DNA from: a bacterium
GTDB lineage: Bacteria; Bacteroidota; Bacteroidia; Bacteroidales; Bacteroidaceae
Assembly (NCBI GenBank): GCA_004562975.1
Contig: SFQP01000028.1
Span: forward strand, 1-11,735
Length of the DNA stretch: 11,735 nucleotides
Direction: 5' to 3'
Position numbers and translations under genes: made by a program
In this document: positions 5,707 to 11,735 of the stretch, piece by piece
Numbering within the stretch: the stretch's first letter is position 1
Layout of the letters: the number at the start of each line of letters is the position of its first letter
Notes under the pieces: generated by a model
The model's database searches: none
Seen by the model: the letters and a program-made list of their open reading frames with translations, nothing else
What the model was told of the DNA's origin: nothing

Positions 5707-7365
5707 TTACCTCCTTATTTCGCCTTTGCTGTATACTTCCCGTCCGGCCAGATAGGTCTTTTCCACCTGAATATCCATGATCTCATCGGCGGGTATTCTG
5801 AAAATATCGCGGTCTATGACCACCATATCTGCGAACTTACCGGGCTCCAGTGTACCCAGCACCGCATCGTGACCAGCGGCATAGTGCAGATTCTTAGTGA
5901 ACATACACACGGCATCGTAGACGCTCATCTTCTCCTGCGGCTGATAGCCGCCGTCGGGATAACGGTTGAAGTCCTTGCGGGTCACGGCGGTGTAGATGTT
6001 CAGCCACGGGGAGAACGGCTCCACGGGGCAGTCGGAGCCGCCGGTCAGCACCAGCCCCGCCTTGCGGTACGTCTCCCAGCGGTAGCTGTATGCGGCACGC
6101 TCAGAGCCGATGCGCTCCACGGCCCAGTGCATATCCGTCTCCAGAAAGACCGGCTGGAGATCCAGCACCACCGGCAGCTTCTGCATACGGCGGATCATAT
6201 CGTCTGTGGCCATCTGGGCGTGGATGATGCGGAAGGGATCGCGATCTGCCTGCTCCTGTGCGGTCATACCGTGCTGACGGCTCTTTTCCAGCGTATACTC
6301 GATAGCCGTCAGTACGCAGTCCAGCCCTTTGTCGCCGATGCAGTGGATGGCGGGCTGAAGCCCCATTTCATACGCCTTCAGCACATGGTCATTCAGCTCC
6401 TGCTGGCTCTGCACCAGAATGCCGTCCGTCTCCGGGTCATCGCTGTACGGTGCCAGCAGCTTGGCAGAACGGGAGCCAAGAGATCCGTCGGAAAAAACCT
6501 TGTGGCCGCCGTAGCACACCTTGTGATAAGGGTCGTCCATCTCGCGGCGGGTCAGATAGGGCTTGCGGTAGAAGGTATCCAGATAGATTACCACGCGCAG
6601 GGGCAGCTGACCCTTTCGATCCAAGCAAAGGTAGTCCTCCGGATCCTCCGTGTACTTCCATATTTCTGCGGCGTAGGTGTGGATGGTGGTCAGACCTTGA
6701 CTGGACGCCTCCTCCAATGCCTCTCGCATGATCTTCTCTTTGACCTCCGGGATCTTGGCGGGGTCGGGGATCAGCTCGTCGAAGATCTTAGTCGCCTGCT
6801 CCCGCAGGATGCCGTTGGGCACACCGTCCTCATCCAGCTCCACCAGACCGCCGGGACCAAAGGTGTAGCCCCTGCCGATGCCGGCAGCAGCCAGAGCGGC
6901 GGTGTTGGCCACGGCGGTGTGCAGGCACACCCGCTTCATCATCACCGGGTGGTCAAGGCTGACCATATCCAAATCCGCCTTGGTGGGCAGGTGGTCGTTA
7001 TCAGCGTCCCACTTGGACTCATCAAAATTAGAGCCCTTGATCCACTGACCCTTGGGCGTTTCCGCCGCCCGAGCCGCCAGCTTGCCGATGACCTCAGCCT
7101 TGCTGGTGCAGCCGCCCAGATCCACCGTGGTGTGGGTCTGGCAGTAGGCAAAGAAGTGGAGGTGGGAATCGCCCATGCCCGGAAGCACGGTCTTTCCCTG
7201 CAAATCCACAACCTGCGGGGCTTCGCAGTGAGCCAGCACCTCCTCTGTCGTTCCAGTGTATACAATCTTACCGTTATGAACGGCCAGTGCTTCCACCACG
7301 CTGTTTTCGCACACCATGGTGTATATTGCACCGTTTTTTAATATTAGATCAGCCTTTTGCTTCAT
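5707..7365 (-). CDS. Amidohydrolase family protein (YtcJ-like, amidohydrolase_3)
   Basis: A 552-residue metal-dependent hydrolase, first gene of the leftward operon. The ATG at 7365 follows AAGGAGG. Residues 1-60 form the N-terminal beta-sandwich (ADLILKNGAIYTMV, then VVDLQGKTVLPGM), leading into GDSHLHF with metal ligands His68 and His70. Further along are YGGHKVFSDGSLGSRSA with the likely carboxylated lysine, AIHCIGDKG with a metal histidine, RIIHAQMATDD with another, and GGSDCPVEPFSPW with the catalytic aspartate. The C-terminal sandwich ends with GKFADMVVIDRDIFRIPADE. This is the full YtcJ architecture, whose known members cleave N-formyl or other amide bonds; NfdA (N-substituted formamide deformylase) is a characterised relative. 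No signal peptide is visible, so it acts in the cytoplasm. With the M20 peptidase it could perform consecutive amide hydrolyses; the substrate is unknown. Confidence 0.9.
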   Translation of the reverse strand: MKQKADLILKNGAIYTMVCENSVVEALAVHNGKIVYTGTTEEVLAHCEAPQVVDLQGKTVLPGMGDSHLHFFAYCQTHTTVDLGGCTSKAEVIGKLAARAAETPKGQWIKGSNFDESKWDADNDHLPTKADLDMVSLDHPVMMKRVCLHTAVANTAALAAAGIGRGYTFGPGGLVELDEDGVPNGILREQATKIFDELIPDPAKIPEVKEKIMREALEEASSQGLTTIHTYAAEIWKYTEDPEDYLCLDRKGQLPLRVVIYLDTFYRKPYLTRREMDDPYHKVCYGGHKVFSDGSLGSRSAKLLAPYSDDPETDGILVQSQQELNDHVLKAYEMGLQPAIHCIGDKGLDCVLTAIEYTLEKSRQHGMTAQEQADRDPFRIIHAQMATDDMIRRMQKLPVVLDLQPVFLETDMHWAVERIGSERAAYSYRWETYRKAGLVLTGGSDCPVEPFSPWLNIYTAVTRKDFNRYPDGGYQPQEKMSVYDAVCMFTKNLHYAAGHDAVLGTLEPGKFADMVVIDRDIFRIPADEIMDIQVEKTYLAGREVYSKGEIRR

Positions 7366-7403
7366 ATATACCTCCTTGATGGCACAGACCTGTCATTGCG
7401 GTC

Positions 7404-7432
7404 ATTATAGCATTCCTAACAATTGTATGCAA
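7404..7432 (-). promoter_or_regulatory. Promoter of the leftward operon
   Basis: A perfect TATAAT (7404-7409, minus strand) lies 17 bases from a weak -35 TTGCAT (7427-7432). The predicted start is near 7397, giving a leader of about 32 bases to the amidohydrolase ATG. The -35 box is buried in the dyad at 7422-7433, which fits repression by a regulator bound there. Confidence 0.65.
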
Positions 7433-7447
7433 TATTGTTTCTGCAAT
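7422..7447. promoter_or_regulatory. Candidate GntR/FCD operator (tandem ATTG...CAAT dyads)
   Basis: ATTG-TATG-CAAT spans 7422-7433 and is directly followed by a second ATTG-N6-CAAT dyad at 7434-7447. The first differs by one base from ATTGTATACAAT, a common type of operator for FCD-domain GntR proteins. It overlaps the -35 box of the leftward promoter. A matching dyad sits in the gntR leader at 10842-10853, which supports the link to the regulator encoded in this window. Confidence 0.55.
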
Positions 7448-7458
7448 TTTGTCGTTTG

Positions 7459-7486
7459 GCACAAAATAGCTCGTCTCTTTTTGTGC
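7459..7486. repeat. Inverted repeat GCACAAAA-N12-TTTTGTGC
   Basis: A perfect 8-bp inverted repeat with a 12-base spacer puts its half-sites 20 bases apart, about two helical turns on one face of DNA. It lies upstream of both divergent promoters, so it may be a binding site for a second regulator. As a hairpin it would be weak, and in neither direction does a clear terminator tail follow. Confidence 0.45.
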
Positions 7487-7635
7487 ATCTGACAAGACTT
7501 TATCGCCCACTTCTTTCCCCATTTTACGTTAAAAAATTGCTGTAATCCTTAATATACCAAAATTTTGTAGATTTATTTCTTTAGAATGTTGCTCTATTTC
7601 CATCCTTGCTTTTGCCATATGTCGCTTTTTACAGC
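7487..7635. other. AT-rich divergent intergenic stretch
   Basis: This is the rest of the 335-base gap between the divergent amidohydrolase and dehydrogenase genes. It is AT-rich against GC-rich neighbours and shows no reading frame, hairpin or RNA structure I can support. It probably serves as promoter-upstream DNA. Confidence 0.5.
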
Positions 7636-7664
7636 TTGACGATTTTGTATGCAGCCACTATAAT
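7636..7664 (+). promoter_or_regulatory. Near-consensus sigma-A promoter for the dehydrogenase-aminotransferase unit
   Basis: TTGACG (7636-7641) and TATAAT (7659-7664) are separated by exactly 17 bases, 11 of 12 consensus positions. Transcription should start near 7671, about 30 bases before the ATG at 7701; GGAGGG is at 7688-7693. Inside the spacer, TTGTATGCA (7645-7653) repeats the nine-base core of the operator at 7423-7431, so bound regulator would block polymerase. Confidence 0.85.
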
Positions 7665-7700
7665 CAGTGTATCCAATTTATTGTTCCGGAGGGTTTTGGT

Positions 7701-8678
7701 ATGTATAAAGCTGTGCGCATGTTTCACTATAATGACGGCATCGAACTGGAGCGCAAGGCACTCGAGGGCGTATGCGAGGTGGAGGAGCATGTATGCTCCA
7801 CCGAGGAGGACATTATCCAGTATTGTCAGGACGCCGACGCCGTCATGGGTATCTTCGAGCCGTTGACCGCCCGGGTCATCAACGCGCTGCCCAATCTGAA
7901 GCTCATCGCCTGCAAGAGCATGGGATACAATTATGTGGATTTAGAGGCCGCCAAAGCTCGCGGCATCTCCGTCACACATCTGCGAAGTGCCTTTTCCATC
8001 GACGTGGCGGACTACGTTACCGCCTGTATTTTAGCCCACAACAAGCGGCTGTTCGCCTATGACCGCAGTGTGCGGCGAGACAAGAAGTGGGACTACTCCG
8101 TATGCCCTGACATCCACCGTTTCAACGCCGAGACAGTGGGACTGGCGGGCTTCGGCCAGATTGCGCGGCTGGTAGCCAAGAACCTGTCCGGCTTCAACGT
8201 GCGCATTTTGGCGGCAGATCCCTACATCGACCAGTCCATCGGCGACCAGTACGGCGTCACCATGGTGGATATGAAAACGCTTTTCCGCGAGTGCGACTAC
8301 ATCAGCCTGCACGTGCCGCTGGTCAACGGCACAGAGCACCTCATCGGCAAGGAGCTATTCGACGAGATCCCCGACCATCTGGTATTCATCAACTCCGCCC
8401 GCGGCGGCGTCGTGGTGGAGCAGGAGATGATCGACGCCATTGACAGCGGCAAGATCTCCTACGCCTATCTGGATGTGCTCACCGACGAGTATCCCGACCT
8501 GAATACCCACCCGCTGGCCAACCGCGACAACGTGATCCTGACGCCCCACGTGGCCTTCTATTCTCAGGAATCCGCGCGTGACGGACGGCTTCAGTGCTGC
8601 GCCGATATTCGCAACTATTTCACCGGCAATTATGACCAGTGTGTATTCGTCCCCGGCGGCAACAACACTCAGAAGTAA
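7701..8678 (+). CDS. D-2-hydroxyacid dehydrogenase, CtBP-like
   Basis: A 325-residue NAD-dependent oxidoreductase that interconverts 2-oxo acids and D-2-hydroxy acids in the cytoplasm. The substrate-binding part (1-100 and the C-terminus) flanks a Rossmann domain at about 102-285. The nucleotide motif is TVGLAGFGQIARLVA near 145-159; the third glycine of GxGxxG is alanine here. Asp173 in AADPYI at the end of the next strand indicates preference for NAD over NADP. The catalytic set is complete: Arg234 in NSARGGVV, Glu263 in LTDEYPD, and His283 in TPHVAFYSQES. The TPHxAFYS form around the histidine is typical of CtBP-like members rather than lactate or phosphoglycerate enzymes. It is followed after 42 bases by an aminotransferase, so reduction of an amino-acid-derived 2-oxo acid is the likely role; substrate length and side chain are unknown. 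Confidence 0.9.
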   Translation: MYKAVRMFHYNDGIELERKALEGVCEVEEHVCSTEEDIIQYCQDADAVMGIFEPLTARVINALPNLKLIACKSMGYNYVDLEAAKARGISVTHLRSAFSIDVADYVTACILAHNKRLFAYDRSVRRDKKWDYSVCPDIHRFNAETVGLAGFGQIARLVAKNLSGFNVRILAADPYIDQSIGDQYGVTMVDMKTLFRECDYISLHVPLVNGTEHLIGKELFDEIPDHLVFINSARGGVVVEQEMIDAIDSGKISYAYLDVLTDEYPDLNTHPLANRDNVILTPHVAFYSQESARDGRLQCCADIRNYFTGNYDQCVFVPGGNNTQK

Positions 8679-8720
8679 CAAGGGCTGCAAAGCAGCAAGC
8701 AGATAAAGGAGGAGCATTTT

Positions 8721-9896
8721 ATGGAATTCAAACAGGCACACAGGCTGGAGAACCTGCATACGTCCGGCACTCGCGTGGTGTTCAGCAAATGTGCCGAGTT
8801 GGCGGCGCAGGGTATCTCCGTCACCGGTCTGACTCTGGGACAGCCTGACTTCGACACGCCTCAGTACATTATAGACGCCTGCAAGCGGGCACTGGACGAG
8901 GGCAAGACCCGCTACACCGACGGTTCCGGCATCGAGGAGCTGAAGGAGGCTATCTGCCAGAAGCTATCCAAGGAAAACGATCTGCACTACACGCCCGCCG
9001 AGATCTCTGTTACCACCGGCGTGGCGCAGGGTATGTTCGTGGCACTGCTGAGCACGCTGAATCCCGGCGACGAGGTGCTGGTGCCCGATCCTGTGTATCT
9101 GACGTACTCCGAGATTCCCAGTATCGCAGGTGCCGTCATCAAAAAATATGACTTGCTGGAGGAGAACAACTATCAGGTCGACGTGGAGCAGATTCGCTCT
9201 CTCATTACCGATAAGACAAGGATGCTGGTCATTGTCTCTCCCAGCAACCCCACTGGCGGTGTGCTGAGCCGCGTCTCATTGGAGGCCATCGCCGCCATCG
9301 CCAAGGAGCATGATCTGCTGGTGCTCAGCGATGAGATCTATGACCGCTTTGTATACGATGAGCAGCAGGAGCTGGTGAGCATCGCCTCCCTGCCGGGCAT
9401 GAAGGAACGCTCTATCGTTCTCAACGGCTTCTCCAAGAGCATGGCCATGACCGGCTGGCGTCTGGGCTATATCGCCGCGCCGGAGTACATGATCGAGCCC
9501 ATGAACCGACTGTCCTTCTACATGACCGCCGGAGCCACCACCTTCGTGCAGTATGCCGGCGTGGCCGGTCTACTGGAGGAGGACGGCTCCATTGAACGGA
9601 TGCGGCAGGAGTTCAAGCACCGCCGCGACTATCTGGTGGAGGAGATCAACAAGCTGCAGCACTTCAGCTGCAAAAAGCCGGAGGGTGCCTTCTATATCTT
9701 CATGAACATCAAAAAGACGGGCATGACCGCCGACGAGTTCTGCGCCTACGCCATTGACAAGTACCGGCTGGCCACCATCCCCGGCACCGCCTTTGGCCGC
9801 AACGGCGAGGGATATGTACGTCTGTCGTATGCCTCCTCCATGGACGTGCTGCAAAAGGCTGTGTCCATTCTGCGGCAGATCGACCAAGAGCTATGA
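8721..9896 (+). CDS. PLP-dependent aminotransferase, class I/II
   Basis: A fold-type I aminotransferase of 391 residues, the normal length of the AspC/PatA group. AAGGAGG precedes the ATG at 8721. Visible residues: LGQPDFDTP (39-47), KTRYTDGSGIEELKEAI near 62-78, NPTGG with Asn176, SDEIYDRF with Asp204 and Tyr207 for the pyridine ring, the Schiff-base Lys239 in GFSKSMAMTGWRLGY with phosphate-binding Arg247, and the substrate-carboxylate Arg367 in YVRLSYASS. All catalytic residues are in place. It would transfer an amino group from an amino acid to a 2-oxo acid acceptor, and the preceding dehydrogenase would reduce the resulting 2-oxo acid. Specificity is not predictable from the motifs alone. 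The unit ends at the bidirectional terminator at 9962-10017. Confidence 0.93.
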   Translation: MEFKQAHRLENLHTSGTRVVFSKCAELAAQGISVTGLTLGQPDFDTPQYIIDACKRALDEGKTRYTDGSGIEELKEAICQKLSKENDLHYTPAEISVTTGVAQGMFVALLSTLNPGDEVLVPDPVYLTYSEIPSIAGAVIKKYDLLEENNYQVDVEQIRSLITDKTRMLVIVSPSNPTGGVLSRVSLEAIAAIAKEHDLLVLSDEIYDRFVYDEQQELVSIASLPGMKERSIVLNGFSKSMAMTGWRLGYIAAPEYMIEPMNRLSFYMTAGATTFVQYAGVAGLLEEDGSIERMRQEFKHRRDYLVEEINKLQHFSCKKPEGAFYIFMNIKKTGMTADEFCAYAIDKYRLATIPGTAFGRNGEGYVRLSYASSMDVLQKAVSILRQIDQEL

Positions 9897-9961
9897 TTCG
9901 CTGGCCGGCGTTTCTTTCCCTGGCCCTTACCTCCCCCCACCATTCTTTCGCCGGCCCTTGA

Positions 9962-10017
9962 CACACAAAGAGCACCCCGTCAGATCCCGCAGGATCCGAC
10001 GGGGTGCTCTTTGTGTG
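9962..10017. terminator. Strong bidirectional terminator between convergent genes
   Basis: A hairpin with a 20-bp outer stem, including AAAGAGCACCCCGTC at 9967-9981 and its complement at 9998-10012, then a single A/C mismatch and a 5-bp inner stem around a CGCA loop. A-rich and T-rich flanks inside the stem suit both directions. It lies 65 bases after the aminotransferase stop and 7 bases beyond the gntR stop, so it can end both transcripts. Confidence 0.9.
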
Positions 10018-10024
10018 GGTATAC

Positions 10025-10780
10025 TCAGTCTGCCCGCTCCGTGTGGGGGCGGATGGTGTAGCCTTCCTGGGCGTTCTGAAGCTCCACGGAGGGATCAAAG
10101 CCCTTTGCAAGACCCATGAGCACCGCGTCCTTCACCTTTGATAAGTGATTGCGTACATGAGCCTGAGCCAGATGGCTGTCTCGACGTTCAACGGCATCAA
10201 TGATGTCCTTGTGTTCCTGAGCAATGCGAGTGGACCAGTTCAAGTGCATAGAGTAGAAAATATATCGCAGGCACAGATCATAGATCCACACCGTTTCCCG
10301 TTCCAGCAGCTTGTTGCCGGACATATGAGCCAGCACCCGGTGAAAAGCGCGATCCACCTCCTGTACAGCCCGCGAGTCCACCGGCGTCTGCCTTGCCAGT
10401 TCAAACTGACGCTGTATCAGCTCCCGCGCCTGCTCTATCTCTCTGTGATCCTGCCAGGCATACGCTGCCAACGAGACGCACAGCATCTCCAGTGCTTCTC
10501 GGATCTCATATAGCTCGATGAAGCCGTCCACCGACACGCCGGACACGATGGTGCGCTTACCTGCCGTCTCCTCAACAAAGCAATCCGCCACCAGCCGTTC
10601 GATGGCCGCACGGATAGGCGTCCGGCTCATGGAAAACCGCTCGCTGAGCTCCAGCTCTCGGAGTGGCTGCCCCGGTGCAAATTCCAGCATCAGTATCTTC
10701 TGCTTGATCAGCTCATAGGCCTGCTTCGTTTTACTGCCGCACGAGACCTCCCCGGCGGTTCTGATTTCCCGTTCTTTCAT
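10025..10780 (-). CDS. GntR family transcriptional regulator, FCD type (FadR-like)
   Basis: A 251-residue DNA-binding regulator. I use the ATG at 10780 (MKEREIRTAG) because GGA of a GGGGGTAGGA stretch lies eight bases upstream; an upstream ATG at 10828 would add 16 atypical residues. Residues about 17-82 form the GntR winged helix-turn-helix, including PGQPLRELELSERFSMSRTP followed by IRAAIERL and a wing ending KRTIVSGVS. Residues about 88-215 are the all-helical FCD ligand domain with YEIREALE, DRAFHRVLAHMSGN, QEHKDIIDAV and AHVRNHL; the Asp and three His residues are the usual metal and carboxylate-ligand set. FCD regulators normally sense a small carboxylate related to their pathway. Matching dyads in its own leader and in the divergent promoter region indicate autoregulation and control of the island. 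Confidence 0.93.
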   Translation of the reverse strand: MKEREIRTAGEVSCGSKTKQAYELIKQKILMLEFAPGQPLRELELSERFSMSRTPIRAAIERLVADCFVEETAGKRTIVSGVSVDGFIELYEIREALEMLCVSLAAYAWQDHREIEQARELIQRQFELARQTPVDSRAVQEVDRAFHRVLAHMSGNKLLERETVWIYDLCLRYIFYSMHLNWSTRIAQEHKDIIDAVERRDSHLAQAHVRNHLSKVKDAVLMGLAKGFDPSVELQNAQEGYTIRPHTERAD

Positions 10781-10841
10781 AGTATGTTTCCTACCCCCTC
10801 GTGCAGAGCGGGCAATATGCCTGCCCACGCCGCTTTTTCAT

Positions 10842-10853
10842 ATTGTTATCAAT
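10842..10853. promoter_or_regulatory. Candidate operator in the gntR leader
   Basis: ATTG-TTAT-CAAT has the same arms and four-base spacing as the dyad at 7422-7433. It starts a few bases downstream of the predicted gntR transcription start (near 10857), where a bound repressor would block initiation or elongation. Confidence 0.5.
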
Positions 10854-10863
10854 TATGTAATAG

Positions 10864-10892
10864 AGTATATCACAGATCGGCACGGTTCACAA
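10864..10892 (-). promoter_or_regulatory. Promoter of the GntR gene
   Basis: On the minus strand TTGTGA (10887-10892) and TATACT (10864-10869) are separated by exactly 17 bases, with a TG extended -10. The expected start near 10857 gives a leader of about 77 bases. The upstream edge of this promoter lies near the boundary with mobile-element debris. Confidence 0.65.
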
Positions 10893-10992
10893 TACCGCCG
10901 CCGGAAAAACAAGCCAAGCAAATCACGGCGTTGAAGTAACCATTAAACCTATCCGCAGCCGGGCACAGACAAGGCAATAGTGGTGGGAAGTT
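10893..10992. other. Intergenic stretch without a recognised gene
   Basis: About 100 bases between the gntR promoter and the hairpin at 10993. Short open frames exist on both strands, none with a start site or recognisable product. Composition is intermediate between the GC-rich island and the AT-richer flank. It probably contains the exact right edge of the island. Confidence 0.4.
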
Positions 10993-11028
10993 TCGCAATC
11001 GCCTCCAAAACCTTGGAGGCGATTGCGA
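10993..11028. repeat. Perfect 16-bp inverted repeat with a 4-base loop
   Basis: TCGCAATCGCCTCCAA (10993-11008) is perfectly complementary to TTGGAGGCGATTGCGA (11013-11028) around an AACC loop. No T-run follows on either strand, so it is not an ordinary terminator. It lies 25 bases before the phased GTCCC array, in mobile-element debris. It may be a recombination or DNA-processing structure, or a fold in a lost coding region. Confidence 0.7.
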
Positions 11029-11053
11029 TGGCATTAGACAGCGTCTTGAAGTT

Positions 11054-11103
11054 GTCCCTTTGTTTGTCCCTTTTTGTCCGCAATTGTCCCCTAAAATGTC
11101 CCC
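11054..11103 (+). repeat. Phased GTCC(C) repeats, possible integrase arm sites
   Basis: GTCCCT, GTCCCT, GTCCGC, GTCCCC and GTCCCC start at 11054, 11066, 11076, 11086 and 11098, that is 12, 10, 10 and 12 bases apart. One plus frame reads VVPLFVPFCPQLSPKMSPK, similar in style to the LTPQLTPIYSELTPKM reading of the left array. The spacing near one helical turn and proline-repeat translation fit a tyrosine-integrase 3' end overlapping arm-type sites, but no catalytic integrase sequence is present. Confidence 0.5.
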
Positions 11104-11111
11104 GAAGAAAT

Positions 11112-11447
11112 CTACAGAACGAAACATACTGTCACGGACAGGCACAAACAAAAACGCCAGAAACCGTTTGGGGTGTACTTTTTGTTTTCCTCTTTCGCAA
11201 GCCAATAGGCATCCATAATAGCTTGCATCATAACATCCATATCATCCTGTGCCAACTCGCCGCCGGTAAACAAACCAGTTACTTCATCTGTGAGCTGTTG
11301 CGCTTGTTTGGCACCTCGTGCGCCGTACTGCTCCGCAGCCTGAGCAACGAGCATACCATCCGTACCCAGAAGCTGATCCACGGAAATATTAAGTGCCTTT
11401 GCCAGCTTCTCCGCTGCATCTAAGCGAGGACGAGAGGTTCCGCATTC
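11112..11447 (-). pseudogene. 5'-truncated XRE/Cro-type HTH regulator with altered C-terminus
   Basis: The minus frame opens just after a TAA at 11448-11450 and reads YECGTSRPRLDAAEKLAKAL, then NISVDQLLGTDGML. This is the last part of an XRE helix-turn-helix domain ('YE.G...P....A.KLAKAL.IS.D.LL'), followed by a hydrophilic helical C-terminal region ending KEENKKYTP. The first helices of the HTH, including the recognition helix, are missing, so it cannot bind DNA normally. After KKYTP (about position 11174) the sequence turns into NGFWRFCLCLSVTVCFVL, which looks out of place for the family and coincides with the 15-base motif shared with the left edge. The fragment is therefore cut at both ends. 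Confidence 0.65.
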
Positions 11448-11458
11448 GTATTAAAATG

Positions 11459-11479
11459 GCAGCCTCGGTTTGAGGCTGC
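11459..11479. terminator. Hairpin, probable terminator
   Basis: GCAGCCTC and GAGGCTGC form a perfect 8-bp stem around GGTTT. On the minus strand it is followed by CATTTTAATA, a modest T-rich tail, so it probably ended a leftward gene now lost. It sits 12 bases from the broken start of the XRE fragment. Confidence 0.55.
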
Positions 11480-11582
11480 TTACATATTTGATTTCTGAAA
11501 AAACTGGCATTGCTTACTTGCTTTTCTTCTGATATTCGTATACGATGTACTCTGTGAGATTTTATTTGTGCGGAGGTGCGAT

Positions 11583-11735
11583 ATGGGCGGGATAAAAGGC
11601 TATATCTCCATACGGGAAGCGTCCTACCGCTGGGGCGTATCAGAGCGGCGGGTCAATCAATACTGTGCCGATGGGCGCATCCCCGGCGCGTCCCGCTTTG
11701 GACGATCCTGGGCAATCCCGGAGGACGCCAAAAAG
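11583..11735 (+). CDS. Excisionase-like helix-turn-helix DNA-binding protein (5' part, runs off the window)
   Basis: The ATG at 11583 follows GCGGAGGTG; 51 codons are visible. The peptide contains YISIREASYRWGVSERRVNQ (about 6-25), then CADGRIPGASRFGRSWAIPE. This is the MerR/excisionase-type winged HTH in which 'S..EA...WGVS.R.V' is the HTH and 'GRIPGA.RFGR.W.IP' is the wing. Small proteins of this kind in Clostridia are found on mobile elements and next to toxin-like genes. A weak promoter (TTGCTT, 17 bases, TATTCG with TG extension, 11514-11542) precedes it. The role depends on the missing downstream genes. Confidence 0.75.
   Translation, partial: MGGIKGYISIREASYRWGVSERRVNQYCADGRIPGASRFGRSWAIPEDAKK

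Noticed and set aside
3790..7341. A 1183-codon open frame on the plus strand
   Set aside because: It lies antisense over dctP, the M20 gene and the amidohydrolase, all of which have complete catalytic motifs and ribosome binding sites. Its His- and Gln-rich translation is typical of the complement of GC-rich coding DNA.
9903..9956. GGCCGGCG and CGCCGGCC inverted pair after the aminotransferase
   Set aside because: Only 8 bp with a 38-base loop in GC-rich DNA; the much stronger hairpin directly downstream explains termination.
10870..11205. A minus-strand 111-codon frame across the hairpin and GTCCC array
   Set aside because: There is no start signal and no recognisable domain, and it spans several likely junctions; a plus-strand reading of the array is at least as protein-like.

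Overview
The window looks like chromosomal DNA from a Gram-positive anaerobe of the Clostridia, probably an Oscillospiraceae-type gut bacterium. This is inferred from GGAGG-type ribosome binding sites, consensus sigma-A promoters, a conjugative-element surface adhesin of the Tn1549 style, and clostridial-looking catabolic genes. It has three parts.

Left part (1 to about 1186): a chain of truncated fragments. In order these are the 3' end of a tRNA-binding-domain gene (probably metG), an array of short phased repeats resembling the 3' tail of a tyrosine integrase gene, the C-terminal end of an unrecognised small protein, the N-terminal 128 or so residues of a secreted thioester-type adhesin, the C-terminal end of a large serine recombinase, and about 100 unassigned bases. 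The last segment cuts into the 3' end of dctM. This looks like a scar left by one or more integrative conjugative elements.

Central part (about 1187 to 10892): an intact metabolic island. One gene set reads leftward from a promoter near 7404: an amidohydrolase, a RocB-like M20 peptidase, then a TRAP transporter (DctP, DctQ, DctM). A second set reads rightward from a consensus promoter at 7636-7664: a CtBP-like D-2-hydroxyacid dehydrogenase and a class I/II PLP aminotransferase. A convergent GntR/FCD regulator follows, separated from the aminotransferase by a strong bidirectional terminator. Near-identical ATTG-N4-CAAT dyads lie in the amidohydrolase promoter and the gntR leader, and a degenerate copy lies in the dehydrogenase promoter, so the regulator probably controls the whole island and itself. 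A plausible logic is uptake of a carboxylated, perhaps N-acylated or amidated, amino-acid-like compound, hydrolysis in the cytoplasm, transamination to a 2-oxo acid, and NADH-dependent reduction to a 2-hydroxy acid. The substrate cannot be read from the sequence.

Right part (about 10893 to 11735): mobile-element debris again. It holds a perfect 16-bp hairpin, a second phased repeat array (GTCCC), a truncated XRE regulator, a terminator-like hairpin and the start of an excisionase-like HTH protein. A 15-base sequence occurs in inverted orientation at both edges of the central part (1165-1186, with a 6-base insertion, and 11155-11169), so the island may be bounded by recombination sites. An assembly artefact must be excluded before reading much into the mosaic ends.
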